Assembly: GCA_934047225.1 (NCBI GenBank) | Contig: OW204005.1 | Location: 20,158,396-20,222,395, forward strand | DNA from: Ypsolopha sequella | Taxonomy: Eukaryota; Arthropoda; Insecta; Lepidoptera; Ypsolophidae | Direction of reading: 5' to 3' | DNA length: 64,000 nucleotides | Shown: piece after piece, positions 1-10,500 of the stretch | Position numbering within the stretch: position 1 is the stretch's first letter | Layout: each line of letters begins with the position of its first letter | Notes under the pieces: generated by a model | What the model was told of the DNA's origin: nothing | Database searches by the model: none | The model's input: the letters and a program-made list of their open reading frames with translations, nothing else | Made by a program: the position numbers and the translations under genes

Positions 1-3000
1 AGGAGTTGACATCAGAAAATGTGCAGGAGTTAACGCGCTAAGTTCAGATGGATCTTCACTCAGCAGCGTAAGCGGACGAGAATTTATGACACATTCTATT
101 TGCGTAACTACAGTTAATAATTCTTCGTAGGTCAACAGTTGAGTACCTACTACTCTATGCAAATGCGTCTTAAATCCTTTGACATATATCTCATAATGTC
201 CCCCAAAATGTGGGCTACGTGGAATATTAAATTTCCATTGTATTCTATGATCGGCAAGTTCATTCGCGAAAGACGTTTTAAATTCTTCGGAATTTGTCAA
301 ATTGTAAATTTCTGAGAGGGCATTTCTAGCGCCTACAAAGTTCGTAGCATTATCAGAATATACGAAAGACACTGCTCCACGTCTAGATAAAAAACGTTTG
401 AACGCGGAAAGAAAAGTGTTCGTGCTAAGATCAGTTGCCAATTCAACGTGAACTGCACGAGTCACCAGGCATACAAATATGCAGAGGTAACATTTGACGG
501 GACGGACTCCACGTTTTCGATACGGAGTGATACTGATAGGACCACAATAATCCACAGCGCAGTGGACAAAAGCTTTAGCCTCATTAACGCGGCATGATGG
601 TAAATCTGCCATGAAAGGGAAGGTTTGTCTCGGCTTCGCCTTAAAACAATAATTGCAGCTATGTATTACGCGACGAACAATATTTCGACAGGAAAGTATC
701 CAAAATTTTTGGCGGATTATTGACATTAAAGCCACTGGTCCAGTGTGACAATTTTTGCGATGATAATGAATGATAATCAATTCGACAATATGATTTTTAC
801 GAGGTAACAACACAGGGTGTTGTTGATCGAACGTCATGTCTGTGTTGCGAAGTCGACCACCAACGCGTAACAATCCATTTTTATCTAAAAATGGCGATAG
901 TCGATTTAAAGCGGGAGAACAAAGTTTATTTGACTTTAATCTTTTTATTTCATCAAGAAAATAAAATGCTTGAAGAGCTTTAATCAATGCAACTTCAGCG
1001 AAATCCATATCGGTAGCGGTAAAAATATTAGAGCGCGGTAAAATACGTAAAAATCGGTAGATGTAAATGATTGTGTGTAAAAGCACAAGCCATGACGAAA
1101 TTCTTTCCGAAAGAGAAAGAAGTGGATGCGGTTCTTCATTACTAAAAGCGGGAAGAGAAATTGTTTTTGATTCCGGCAAGTTTTCTTCAATAGAAGCTGA
1201 TTCTATTGTTTTGATTGGCCACTCTTTAGCGTCCAGATAAAGCCAAGCAGGTCCAGTGAACCAGAGCGGGTGACTCATCAACTGCATGGGAGTGAGACCA
1301 CGGGAAAGACAGTCGCTCGGGTTTTGAGAACCAGCTGTATGGTAAAAACATTCAGCGGGAATAGCGGATATTATTTTTGTTATACGCGTCGCGACAAAGG
1401 TTTTAAACCTGTGCGGTGAGGAATGTATCCAGTGTAAAGTTACCATAGAATCGGTAAAACAGTAAATACGTTCAATATTGTGACGTATTTTATAAGCGTC
1501 AACTACACGACGAGTTAATTTCGACATGAGTAACGAGGCACAAAGCTCAAGGCGGGCGACACTGACGGTCTTGAGTGGACAGACTTTTGACTTTGCGCAT
1601 ACCAGCCGAATGCTAGTGCAAGTGTCTGAGTCATCTTGTACCCTAATATATACGACACATCCGTATCCACGTTCACTTGCGTCTGCAAATGATATTATCG
1701 AAATTTTCGAATTTTGGAACACGTCTAAGTGGCGTTTAATACGTAAATCCCGCAAAACAGGTAGCTCCTTCAAATAGTTTTGCCAAATCTGCGCAATATC
1801 AGAGGGTAGTGTTTCATCCCAGTCTAATTTTAAAATACAGATTTTCTGCAAGAGTAATTTTGCGTACAAGATCACAGGAGCGGTAAAGCCGAGGACGTCG
1901 TACTGACGTGCTATCACGGACAAAACATTGCGTTTAGTACATGGGCGACTATCTAGCGATACAGTAAAAGAGAACTCGTCAGAATCAGGCGACCACTGTA
2001 AGCCAAGAACTTTAAGAGTTTGAGTTTGTTCTTCAAAATTCTTACTAGAATTTAAGCGGTGAGTATCAGGCAGTGTATCAAGTAACTGTTGACAGTTACT
2101 AGACCACTTGACGAGCTCAAAGCCACCGGCCTTAAGCAATCCTACCAGCTCATCTCTGAGCTGTAAGGAGCCCTGCACGGTGGGCGTGCTATAGCAGATG
2201 TCGTCCATGTAACAGTTTCGTGCGGCTACAGTAGCGGCGAGCGGGTACGCTGAACTCCCATCCTCACAGAGTTTCCTGACTACTCTCATCGCAAGGAAAG
2301 GGCTACTACGTAGTCCAAAGCAGACGCGATTGAACTGATAAGCGATAAGCGGTGAACACGTGTCAAAGCGGTATAAAAACTTTTGAAATTTGCGATCATC
2401 GGCGTTAACCAAAACTTGTAAGAACATTTGTTTGATATCCGAGGTAAAAGCGATTTCATACAAGCGGAAGTCAAGTAAAATTAAAAACAAATCGTTTTGC
2501 AAATTAGCACCTGTGTGCAGCGTGTCATTTAATGAGACACGAGTACCATCAGCGGAGTCAGTCTTAGTACTGGCATTCATACAAATACGCACCTTTGTCG
2601 TTGATTTATCAACACGCACTACGGGATGATGCGGAATATAATAACCAAGAGATAATTGGTCATCATTATGAAGCGGGGATATGTAACCTTTAGTTAGGTA
2701 TTCATTTATTATATTGTTATACTCGGAACGTAAATCTGCGTTAGAAACAAACCTACGCTCAAGAGACATAAAACACTTTTTTGCGTGATGGTACGAGTTT
2801 CCTAGTATGTTAGGATTCCGTGCGAACGGTAAAGAAACCGAATAGCGACCAGCGGGGTCACGTGACACATTGTTAATAAATAATTTTTCACATTCATCAT
2901 TTGCGGGACTAGAAGCAGGTTCACAATGCACCTCTTCTAATTGCCAAAATTTTTGTAAAATAAAATCTATTGGCGGTTCAATCTCCATATAAGAGCATAA

Positions 3001-4974
3001 CGAAATTGAACATGCGGTATTTTGGTAAACAGGCGTATTACCAATTAGCGTAAAACCGAAGATGGTCTGAAATCCCGTCGGCGTACCCGGGGGACCAGAG
3101 ACGCGGCCTGATAACAAGATATCCGCGAATAAAGATGCACCGATAAGAATATCAATCTCACCCGGTAAGTAAAATGTTTCATCAGCAAGTGTGATATATT
3201 TTAAATACGAAAGCGTAGACAAATCCACCTGCACCGATGGTAAGTTGTCGGTAATACGGTCGATTACATAAGTGTCAAGCGAAATTGAAACCGAATCATC
3301 AAATCGTGAAAACAATTTAAGGTTTGTCGCACCCTTAATTGGGTTTGATGAAGAGCCGATGCCCTTAACAAAAGCGCGGGGAATTTTCTCATATTTTAAG
3401 TTAAGCTTCTCACAACAGGAAACCGTCGAAAAACTGGATTGTGACGCAGGGTCGCAGAGCGCACGTAGACGGACTGACATACCGTTAGAATCTTTCACGA
3501 TCACTTGAATTGTACCTAAAAGGCATGTTTCATTACGCTGCGAGTTAGGCTGTAAGTTACATAAAGAAATATTATTACTCGCAGTTGGTACGGATTGAGA
3601 ATCATTAGTCATATGTTCTGTGTTAGTCGCCGATACGGCAGGATCCACCAACCTCGAAGATTGCGTATGTGTGCGTGGAGACACGGTAATATTTTGACCA
3701 AGCGCGGTGTGAGTATTCATCACATTTTGTTTGCGGCACAACATCGAATGGTGTTTACAATTACAATGGCGGCAATTATAAGACGATTTACAAGCGGAAT
3801 TGTTATGCGTAATACTTAAACAATTGGTGCAACCGTTATTAGATTTGATGAACTGAAATCTTTTCTCGATATCTAGTTTCACAAATTCGGGACACTTATA
3901 TAAATTATAGTGTTTTAATTGTTTACATAGCGGACAACAATTATTATTGGTCGAAGCGGAGACAAAAGCATGGGTTGACTTGGTACTGTACCCGGTTTTG
4001 TTGTTATTATTATTAACGGAGCGGTTCGGAGCGGGAGCGGTAATTGCGGGTGCAGTGCGGTTCAGTATCTTAGTTTGTTCCCGTAAAAATGATATTAATT
4101 CATCATAATGGGGTAAATCGGAACCACGTTTAAACATTTCAAATGAACGAGCGGTTTCAACATCAAGTTTTTTAAGGGCCAAATACATAAGGATAAAATC
4201 CGAAAGATCTTTAATATTCAGCGATTTTAAACACGAAACAGCGGAACAGAACTTGTCTAAAAACAAGTCCAAGTTTTTTGAACTAGCGGTAGTTAAAGGG
4301 CGAAATTCAAACATTTGATCCAAATAAGTAGTGGCTAAACTACGCGAGTCTTGAAAAGTAGAAACGAGTGTTTTCCAGATTATGTCGTAGTTAGTTGCGT
4401 TCGGTGTGATTCCAGAACAAATCGAAAGTGCCCGGCCAGAAAGTTTACCCATCAGGTATTGTACTCGTTCGTTGTCGGTCAAGTCCGGATTATCGTGAAT
4501 CGTGGTTTTAAATGTTTCATAGAATGTTGGCCACATAGTAGCTTCACCAGAAAAACCAACGAGTTCCAGTTTTGGAAGCTTGATAGTAGGTTTTTTGGGA
4601 CATTCCATGTCAAGTGGAGCTTTAACTTTAGAGTCAGCCGATTTCGAAGAATGTGATAACTTCCGGTTGATGTATTTGCAATGGGAGTAAAGATCCTCAA
4701 AAGCTGACCAACTTTGATAATTTGGTTCAAAATTAGGATTTATCAATACCTCTGTGTCATTAATTTCATCTATGATTACATGAATTTCTGAGCGTACAGT
4801 ATCCAAAGTTTCGACATTGGCCATAAACAATTCTGCCGAAGAAACATCCTCTAAAGCGGTTTTAGAAAAGTCATAAACTCTCTGAAGGCGATTAAACAAT
4901 TCTTGCCTTTTATTTTTAAGCTTCTTTAAACTATACGACATCTTTAATTTTGCAGCTTCTGCGGAATTTGGCAT
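1..4974 (-). CDS. BEL/Pao retrotransposon gag-pol polyprotein, 3' end outside the window
   Basis: A single frame is open for 1658 codons from the ATG at 4974 to the left edge, where it continues. A second in-frame ATG lies at 4941 and could be the start instead. In order I see a gag region; a knuckle cluster near residues 340-400 (CTNC then H and C, followed by a CRHC-type unit); a protease-like CDPAS at about 503; reverse transcriptase with YMDD at 922-925; RNase H with D, E and D in FADASERG, ARLELCA and FTDSMV; and an integrase with an HHCC finger (about 1378-1458), catalytic D in CAVDYCG, D in YSDNATNF and E in GGHYE. This domain order and these motifs are typical of Pao/BEL elements. The product would copy element RNA into DNA in cytoplasmic particles and integrate it. 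No stop or frameshift was seen, so the copy looks young. Only the integrase C-terminus and the downstream LTR are missing. Confidence 0.93.
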   Translation of the reverse strand, partial: MPNSAEAAKLKMSYSLKKLKNKRQELFNRLQRVYDFSKTALEDVSSAELFMANVETLDTVRSEIHVIIDEINDTEVLINPNFEPNYQSWSAFEDLYSHCKYINRKLSHSSKSADSKVKAPLDMECPKKPTIKLPKLELVGFSGEATMWPTFYETFKTTIHDNPDLTDNERVQYLMGKLSGRALSICSGITPNATNYDIIWKTLVSTFQDSRSLATTYLDQMFEFRPLTTASSKNLDLFLDKFCSAVSCLKSLNIKDLSDFILMYLALKKLDVETARSFEMFKRGSDLPHYDELISFLREQTKILNRTAPAITAPAPNRSVNNNNNKTGYSTKSTHAFVSASTNNNCCPLCKQLKHYNLYKCPEFVKLDIEKRFQFIKSNNGCTNCLSITHNNSACKSSYNCRHCNCKHHSMLCRKQNVMNTHTALGQNITVSPRTHTQSSRLVDPAVSATNTEHMTNDSQSVPTASNNISLCNLQPNSQRNETCLLGTIQVIVKDSNGMSVRLRALCDPASQSSFSTVSCCEKLNLKYEKIPRAFVKGIGSSSNPIKGATNLKLFSRFDDSVSISLDTYVIDRITDNLPSVQVDLSTLSYLKYITLADETFYLPGEIDILIGASLFADILLSGRVSGPPGTPTGFQTIFGFTLIGNTPVYQNTACSISLCSYMEIEPPIDFILQKFWQLEEVHCEPASSPANDECEKLFINNVSRDPAGRYSVSLPFARNPNILGNSYHHAKKCFMSLERRFVSNADLRSEYNNIINEYLTKGYISPLHNDDQLSLGYYIPHHPVVRVDKSTTKVRICMNASTKTDSADGTRVSLNDTLHTGANLQNDLFLILLDFRLYEIAFTSDIKQMFLQVLVNADDRKFQKFLYRFDTCSPLIAYQFNRVCFGLRSSPFLAMRVVRKLCEDGSSAYPLAATVAARNCYMDDICYSTPTVQGSLQLRDELVGLLKAGGFELVKWSSNCQQLLDTLPDTHRLNSSKNFEEQTQTLKVLGLQWSPDSDEFSFTVSLDSRPCTKRNVLSVIARQYDVLGFTAPVILYAKLLLQKICILKLDWDETLPSDIAQIWQNYLKELPVLRDLRIKRHLDVFQNSKISIISFADASERGYGCVVYIRVQDDSDTCTSIRLVCAKSKVCPLKTVSVARLELCASLLMSKLTRRVVDAYKIRHNIERIYCFTDSMVTLHWIHSSPHRFKTFVATRITKIISAIPAECFYHTAGSQNPSDCLSRGLTPMQLMSHPLWFTGPAWLYLDAKEWPIKTIESASIEENLPESKTISLPAFSNEEPHPLLSLSERISSWLVLLHTIIYIYRFLRILPRSNIFTATDMDFAEVALIKALQAFYFLDEIKRLKSNKLCSPALNRLSPFLDKNGLLRVGGRLRNTDMTFDQQHPVLLPRKNHIVELIIIHYHRKNCHTGPVALMSIIRQKFWILSCRNIVRRVIHSCNYCFKAKPRQTFPFMADLPSCRVNEAKAFVHCAVDYCGPISITPYRKRGVRPVKCYLCIFVCLVTRAVHVELATDLSTNTFLSAFKRFLSRRGAVSFVYSDNATNFVGARNALSEIYNLTNSEEFKTSFANELADHRIQWKFNIPRSPHFGGHYEIYVKGFKTHLHRVVGTQLLTYEELLTVVTQIECVINSRPLTLLSEDPSELSALTPAHFLMSTP

Positions 4975-5863
4975 GTTATATAGTACAAAGTTAGGCAAGT
5001 ACCAGAACTATTGAAAGTTTTATACTGACTACAACATAGAATAATGCTAATGAGTTAGAGATAACACGGGCGGCGGACGAACCTGTGTACGAGTACCTCT
5101 CGATAATATTAAGAATTAGCAGGTAGGCAGATAATATTTTCTGTGAAATGATCAAATGGTATAATCGCAGCGGATAAATTAACAGAATGGCGTATTTCAC
5201 TGTAGATAATTTATAATTTCCAGTATATAGGAAATGGAATCACTAATATTTTGACGAATGCGGGGTTTTAATGCATAGATAATGCAAATAAGAGCGGGAA
5301 TGCGGGGTAATACTGCGGGCAGAGTGAAAATTAGAGCGGAATTCACGTGTTCTTTAGACAAAGAACATGAAGATAGCGGTTGGAAATACCAAAAAATGGT
5401 TATAGATCGCAGATCAAAGGGCCTAAAATGGATCTAGATCCGGCTCGAATGGCCAAAAAATGAGCACGCGATATGACGGCAGTGCTTTGTATCACCATAG
5501 GTTTTAAAAATAGCGGGAAGTGAAGAGAAATAATTACGAAGATGAAAGATCTGACCTTGGGAAGGAGCTGCATGCACCACAAACCACGCTTCGCCTGAGC
5601 CACCAAGTCTCTGGTGTTCTCCAAGATGGTTTTCTTCTTCCTCTTCGTGCCTGGTTGCGCTCTTCTCGGCTAATCTTCTTCGTAATAGTAATAGATGAAA
5701 ATGAGGCGCACAGCGGGTGCGATCTCAAAATGGCGGGCGGTAGGGTCGAGGTAGGACCTAGTCGAATGACAATCAGCGTATACCTCCGGCGTGAAAGGCT
5801 TCTGATTGACGACTGATTGATTTGCGTCCAAAACTAAGCGGGTGGAGATGCAGCGAAAATGAC
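4975..5863 (-). repeat. Probable 5' LTR and leader of the BEL/Pao element
   Basis: Non-coding stretch directly upstream of the polyprotein start. In element orientation it may open with TGTCATTTTCGCTGC near 5863, has a TATA-like TATAAAA near 5035, and reaches the first ATG through a leader of only a few tens of bases. It shares with the coding part a strong excess of the word GCGG on the plus strand, for example five copies between 5258 and 5340. The second LTR is outside the window, so the borders cannot be confirmed by LTR comparison and are only estimates. Confidence 0.45.
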
Positions 5864-6110
5864 AGTTGCAAATATTAATTCACAACTACCTCGCAGTATG
5901 AGAGCCACAAGAAGTGGCGCGAACAGACGGGCTGATTGTGTTAAATATTGTTTGCTGGCATATGAACATTTTACAGTTTTTATATTAATCACTCTATCTC
6001 TCCTTCTTTTGTTAATACAAGATTGGTCAAAAGTTAACGTTTTATGTATCCTTACGAGTGCACGTAATATATAAAGTTTTCTCACTGTCAATATTATTAA
6101 ATAAGTACCC
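5864..6110. other. No gene seen; flank between BEL element and P450 promoter relic
   Basis: Moderately AT-rich sequence. Short open frames here show no recognisable protein features. A TATATAAAG-like motif at about 6069 might belong to the promoter relic that follows. Confidence 0.4.
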
Positions 6111-6190
6111 TTGTTAAAGATGACACTTGTTAAAGATGACACTTGTTAAAGATGACACTTGTTAAAGATGACACTTGTTAAAGATGACAC
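6111..6190 (+). repeat. 16-bp tandem repeat, five units
   Basis: Five perfect head-to-tail copies of TTGTTAAAGATGACAC. The last unit runs straight into ACTTGCCGGTTTAATTT, the conserved 5' leader word of the two P450 genes in this window. The unit resembles promoter sequence of the second P450 (CCTTGTTAAAGGTTACAC at about 53922-53939). It therefore looks like a local expansion of a promoter segment. Confidence 0.9.
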
Positions 6191-6215
6191 TTGCCGGTTT
6201 AATTTGTGTACGTTA
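6189..6215 (+). promoter_or_regulatory. Relic of a third P450 promoter/leader
   Basis: The word ACTTGCCGGTTTAATTTG followed by TACGTT is shared with the leaders of both P450 genes (7502-7530 and 53983-54008). No exon 1 follows within 1.3 kb, so this is an orphan copy. It points to an earlier duplication of the P450 5' end that lost its coding part, or to a rearranged upstream flank. Confidence 0.6.
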
Positions 6216-6577
6216 GCTTATTTATTGTTATTTTTTATTTATTACACTTTTGCACATTTACAGAAAATGTATTAAACTAAGAAAAAATTAATTAAACTAC
6301 TTAATTATAATAAAAAACATTGCTAATAGCAATAAGTGAAATAAAGATATATTAGTGAAATTATGCGAGGGTTTTGTAAATGATAATTGATAGTAAATAA
6401 TGATAGAATACAAAATGCCACTTTTTTATTTTTAAATATATAAAAATACAATATTTGTTTTCAACATAGAAATTAGACATACTTAGTAAAAAATGCATAA
6501 ACATAAATGCAAATAAATAGTATATACACACATAATTAAATACACATACTAACATAAATGGACTATATTGGATATTT
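6216..6577. other. AT-rich spacer, nothing recognised
   Basis: Very AT-rich sequence without a supported coding frame, repeat structure or RNA gene. Confidence 0.4.
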
Positions 6578-6730
6578 AAATGAGGTCTTATTTTGAGGGG
6601 TATTCCGTGTGGGAAAAGTGCTTTAGCTTGATCTTAAATGAGTCGGTATTCTTTAGCTTTTGGATTGATAGAGGTAAGCGATTCCAAATCTTGCGGCATG
6701 AGCAGTAAGGCGTGCGCCCATTTCAGCCCT
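6578..6730 (-). pseudogene. LINE 3'-end relic
   Basis: On the minus strand this reads as the last ~45 residues of a non-LTR retrotransposon ORF2 (HAAR, then after a frameshift WNRLPLSIQKLKN and a C-terminal SFKIKLKHF) ending at a stop. It matches the better preserved relic at 7925-8310 and resembles the C-terminus of the LINE at 31748-36246 (SAIRLWNSLPLNIR). The rest of the element is absent. Confidence 0.6.
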
Positions 6731-7429
6731 GTTTCATAGAGCAGCGCTGGGTGAGGCGGATCGCCCGTTGCTCGGTTCTCTATGAAAATAGCACGCGCGC
6801 GGACTCCTGCGCCGGGCGCACGCTTAAGGGCGCACCGAGCGTTTGACTTTGTCTCTGTCTTTTTCTTTATGGGTAAAGAGTAAAGATAATAACCAAACTT
6901 TTGCACTTTTTCAATGTTTTTCGTTGTTATTTTCATTATGTTGTTCTTAAATAAAAAAAACTATCGTGTATAAACGCTCCAATCATCTATGAACTTTATT
7001 TTAGTGAATTAATCATAATATTAATTATTTTTACCTTTTTAATTGTACTGTGAATTGGATAAGTGTGTAATGTTGGGCAATATTTTTGATAAATAAATAA
7101 ATTAATCAAATTACTTAGTTATATAAAAAAGTAGGGAAATAGAGGAAAAAATTACTCAAAAAGAGGTAACTTTGCGAATTTATTCTATCGAGCCAACTTT
7201 ATCAAATTGTGTTTCCATCGTGAATACATTCTAGTATATATACTCAATAGTACCAATATATTAGATTTTAATTTCATTTTTTACTACTTTAAACAAGGGT
7301 TATAAAAATCTGTTTGACTGTGTAAAAAGCGCGGTGCGCTCTTAACGCAGCGGACTGTCTAACTAAATTAATCAATGTACAAGTCAGTTTTTGCTGCTTA
7401 GTTAGCAAACAGTTAGGTTTGGCTATGAA
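6731..7429. other. Spacer upstream of the P450 promoter
   Basis: A GC-rich patch (about 6740-6850) that may be more of the adjacent LINE relic is followed by AT-rich DNA. No coding frame or RNA gene is supported. Confidence 0.35.
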
Positions 7430-7585
7430 ATAGTGGCTTGAACTGCAGGTGATTGAACTATTCAAGTTCTATATAAAATACGTAACCTTTTTATTCATGA
7501 CACTTCCCGGTTTAATTTGCATACGTTCGGTTTGGTCTTTCCTTTGATATAAATATATTAATTTTATTGAAAATTAAATATTAAG
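7430..7585 (+). promoter_or_regulatory. P450 copy 1 core promoter and 5' leader
   Basis: A TATA-like TATATAAAATA lies at 7470-7480, then ACGTAACCTTTTT, then ACTTCCCGGTTTAATTT at 7502-7518 and AAATTAAATATTAAG just before the ATG at 7586. The same blocks in the same order occur before the second P450 (TATATAAAAA at 53951-53960). Conservation between the paralogues and TATA spacing put transcription start near 7500, leaving a leader of about 85 nt. No binding site for a known xenobiotic regulator could be assigned. Confidence 0.7.
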
Positions 7586-10500
7586 ATGTTGTTGGTGTTA
7601 CTGTTGTGCTGCGCGTGCGCATGGTGGTTTGTGCGAAAATGGCGTCTGGAACGATTGACTGCAAGCATCCCTACACTGCCAGGCCAGCTACCATTCATCG
7701 GAATTGCGCACCATTTAACTAGAAACGGTAAGCTTAATTTTTTTAGGGTTCTGTACGCAAAGGGTAAAACGGAGCATTATTAATGTCACACCGCTGTCAT
7801 TCTATTTGTCAGGACGGTATGTCACGGGTCTCTAGTTCTTAAACGGAATAAATTAGGGCCTAAATAAATACGTATACATATGTAAATACTTAATATTAGG
7901 GACGGGATATTTAGATGCAGTTCTATTTTGAGTATTTTGACTGGTATTCAGAATGAAAAAAGTGCTTCACTTTGATCTTAAATGAGTTAACATTTTTTAA
8001 CTTTTGGATAGAAAAGGGCAAACGGTTCTAGAGTCGTGCAGCATGAAAAGTAAACGAATCATTATAAAAACCTGTTTTCGCTTCAGGAAGTGCCAATGTT
8101 TTCATATTACACAGCCGCATCTCTCTACCGTGATCGGAGAGAAAACTAAATCTTTCTCGCAAGTAACATGGAGCAGATGGATTGTTAAGGACATCATGAA
8201 GAAGAGAAAGAATGTGAGCATTTCTGCGAAGACGAATGAGGATTAAATGGATACAGAGCATGTGGGGTGTTACTGTCTCGAGCTTATTGTAAAAGATTTT
8301 TATTAACATACATTTCGGACAGTACAGTTGATTACAAAAGATAAATACAATACAACATGCGGTAGCCAGTTGTTTAGGAGACTGACATTAATTTAGTTCC
8401 ATTGGAAAAATTAGCAACTCCTTTCGTGGCGGTTGAAATTTTGAACAAATAAAGTTCCTATCAGCTCGCGCTGCAACATGGCTGTTACGTTAGTCGCTGC
8501 AGCTGACAAGTGCGAAAATTGTGTGTTTTTAATTTATTTTATCTAAAATAAAATAAATTTCCAAAAACTGAGAAAACCATATCATTTTATATTATTTTGT
8601 CTAGAAGTTTATATATTTTTATACTGTTTTGATAAAAACTGTAGCAGTTATATTGTTACAAGTGGACAAAAAATCGAGAAATAGGAGTAAACTTAAAATT
8701 TTCTTGCTTCACTTCTGTAAATTAAAATGAAATTCAGGAAAAACCACATCACTACTTGTATCATGTAGATTACTATGTGTTTTTCTTATATTAAAAAATG
8801 CTATAGTTACCGTATAAGATGGTTATAAAGTTACTCAGTTCAAGGTCGTTGGCGTTGGGAGAAACCTTAACTTATTAAAACTTTAACAGTATGTAAATTT
8901 ATATTTAATGTTAATAAATATATTATATTGTGCTTTTTTAAGCTTCATTTATTTCTTTGGTTTATTTATTAATAGTAAAACAATAAAAATACGTTTTTAC
9001 TATTAAAATATTTCTATTTAATCTATATAAGGTGTTAAGATGAAGTTGCGTAAGCCGGAAACTGGCGATAGTACTCGTCCATACAAAAAACTTTTCGTGA
9101 AAAAAAATCTTGAGAAATTGAGTAAAAAAAAAACATTTGTTTCATACATTTTGGTCGAGTAGCTATGTTACTTTTTTATAAAACAGCTGTTATTTTTCAC
9201 GATTTGAGGATTGGCCCCATAGTAAAAGCTGTTAGTATGGACGAGTACTATCGCCAGTTTCCAGCTTCCGCAACTTTATATTAACACTCAGTTTATAATT
9301 ATTGTAACGATTTTATAGAAATAGAAATAGAAATCGTTTATTACAATATTACAGTGGTTGGGGTTACCTTTTCATGTAAAGCCAAGCCCTTAACTCTACA
9401 AGGCCTAACTCTACAAGCCCTAACTCTACAAATCCTACATCTTGATCAAAAAGTATGGCTTGGCCGTTTTGCGGTCGTCAAACAGACACTCCCATTTGTG
9501 TCATGCAATAGTGCCATGAAACGGCCAAGCAATACTTTATGATCAAGATGTAGGGTTTGTAGAGTTAGGGCTTGTAGAGTTAGGCCTTGTAGAGTTAAGG
9601 GCTTGGCTCTACATGAGATCTGATAACTTTTTAACAGTAAAAGCGTTTTGAGCTTGTGTCTTGGCGATAGTTTACATGAAATGTTTTTGATGGGATCATA
9701 TATACGAGTAATATTACAGTGGTTGGGGTTACCTTTTAAGTAAAGGTATACCTGTGATAGGAGACCCCGCTCTTACGTATCACTTTTTATACTTATAATA
9801 TGAATAAGAAATTAAATAAACAAAAAATAAAGACACAATTTAAAAAAAAAAACAGATAAAACTAAACATAAAACTAAATAAGACTAGCCTTATGTAATTT
9901 ATAGTACTTTCTAAAACAATATTTTCAATATTTTGTGGAATGAATCAATAAGGTTTTACATTATTATAATTCAACATACATTTTTTGCATCATCTATAGC
10001 AGGGGTCTTCAACTTTTTTTAGCTGGAGGTAATCTATTCCGGGTCTGTCAAAGGGCCGCACATTGCCGCACGTAAACATACCACCTCAACAATAATTTGC
10101 TGTGCTGTATTCCTTTTCCACCGGAAACTATTGGTTGTGTTTTGTTTTTTTCTTAAGTTATATTTATTTTTGTTGTTTTTTTTCGGGTACAAAAGCTAGA
10201 TATTTTTAAAACCTCATGGTTACCCTTAAATAAAAAATTGTAATGGTAGAAGCTTTTTATCTTTGAAAAGTTGTATGTACTTGAAGTTTTTTTGTATTTT
10301 CGATGGAATGAAGTGTTTTTATTTGTATTTATATTTGTAAATTCAAACACAACATCGTTATAAAAAGTAAAATGTATTTATTTTTCAGATCTATGGAAAT
10401 ATTTACAAAGTATTCAAACCAGTACAATCAACGGAGGTGGCATAATGAAAGGGTGGTTTGGACCAAAATTGTATTTTGGTAAGATACTTTTACCAATAAT

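Noticed and set aside
984..2629. Short frames on both strands within the BEL polyprotein
   Set aside because: They are out of phase with the continuous RT/RNase H/integrase frame and show no family motifs.
7728..7783. Exon 1 of the P450 continuing to a stop at 7783
   Set aside because: A consensus donor at 7728 and the perfectly phased exon 2 at 10389, duplicated in the paralogue, show that 7728-7783 is intron.
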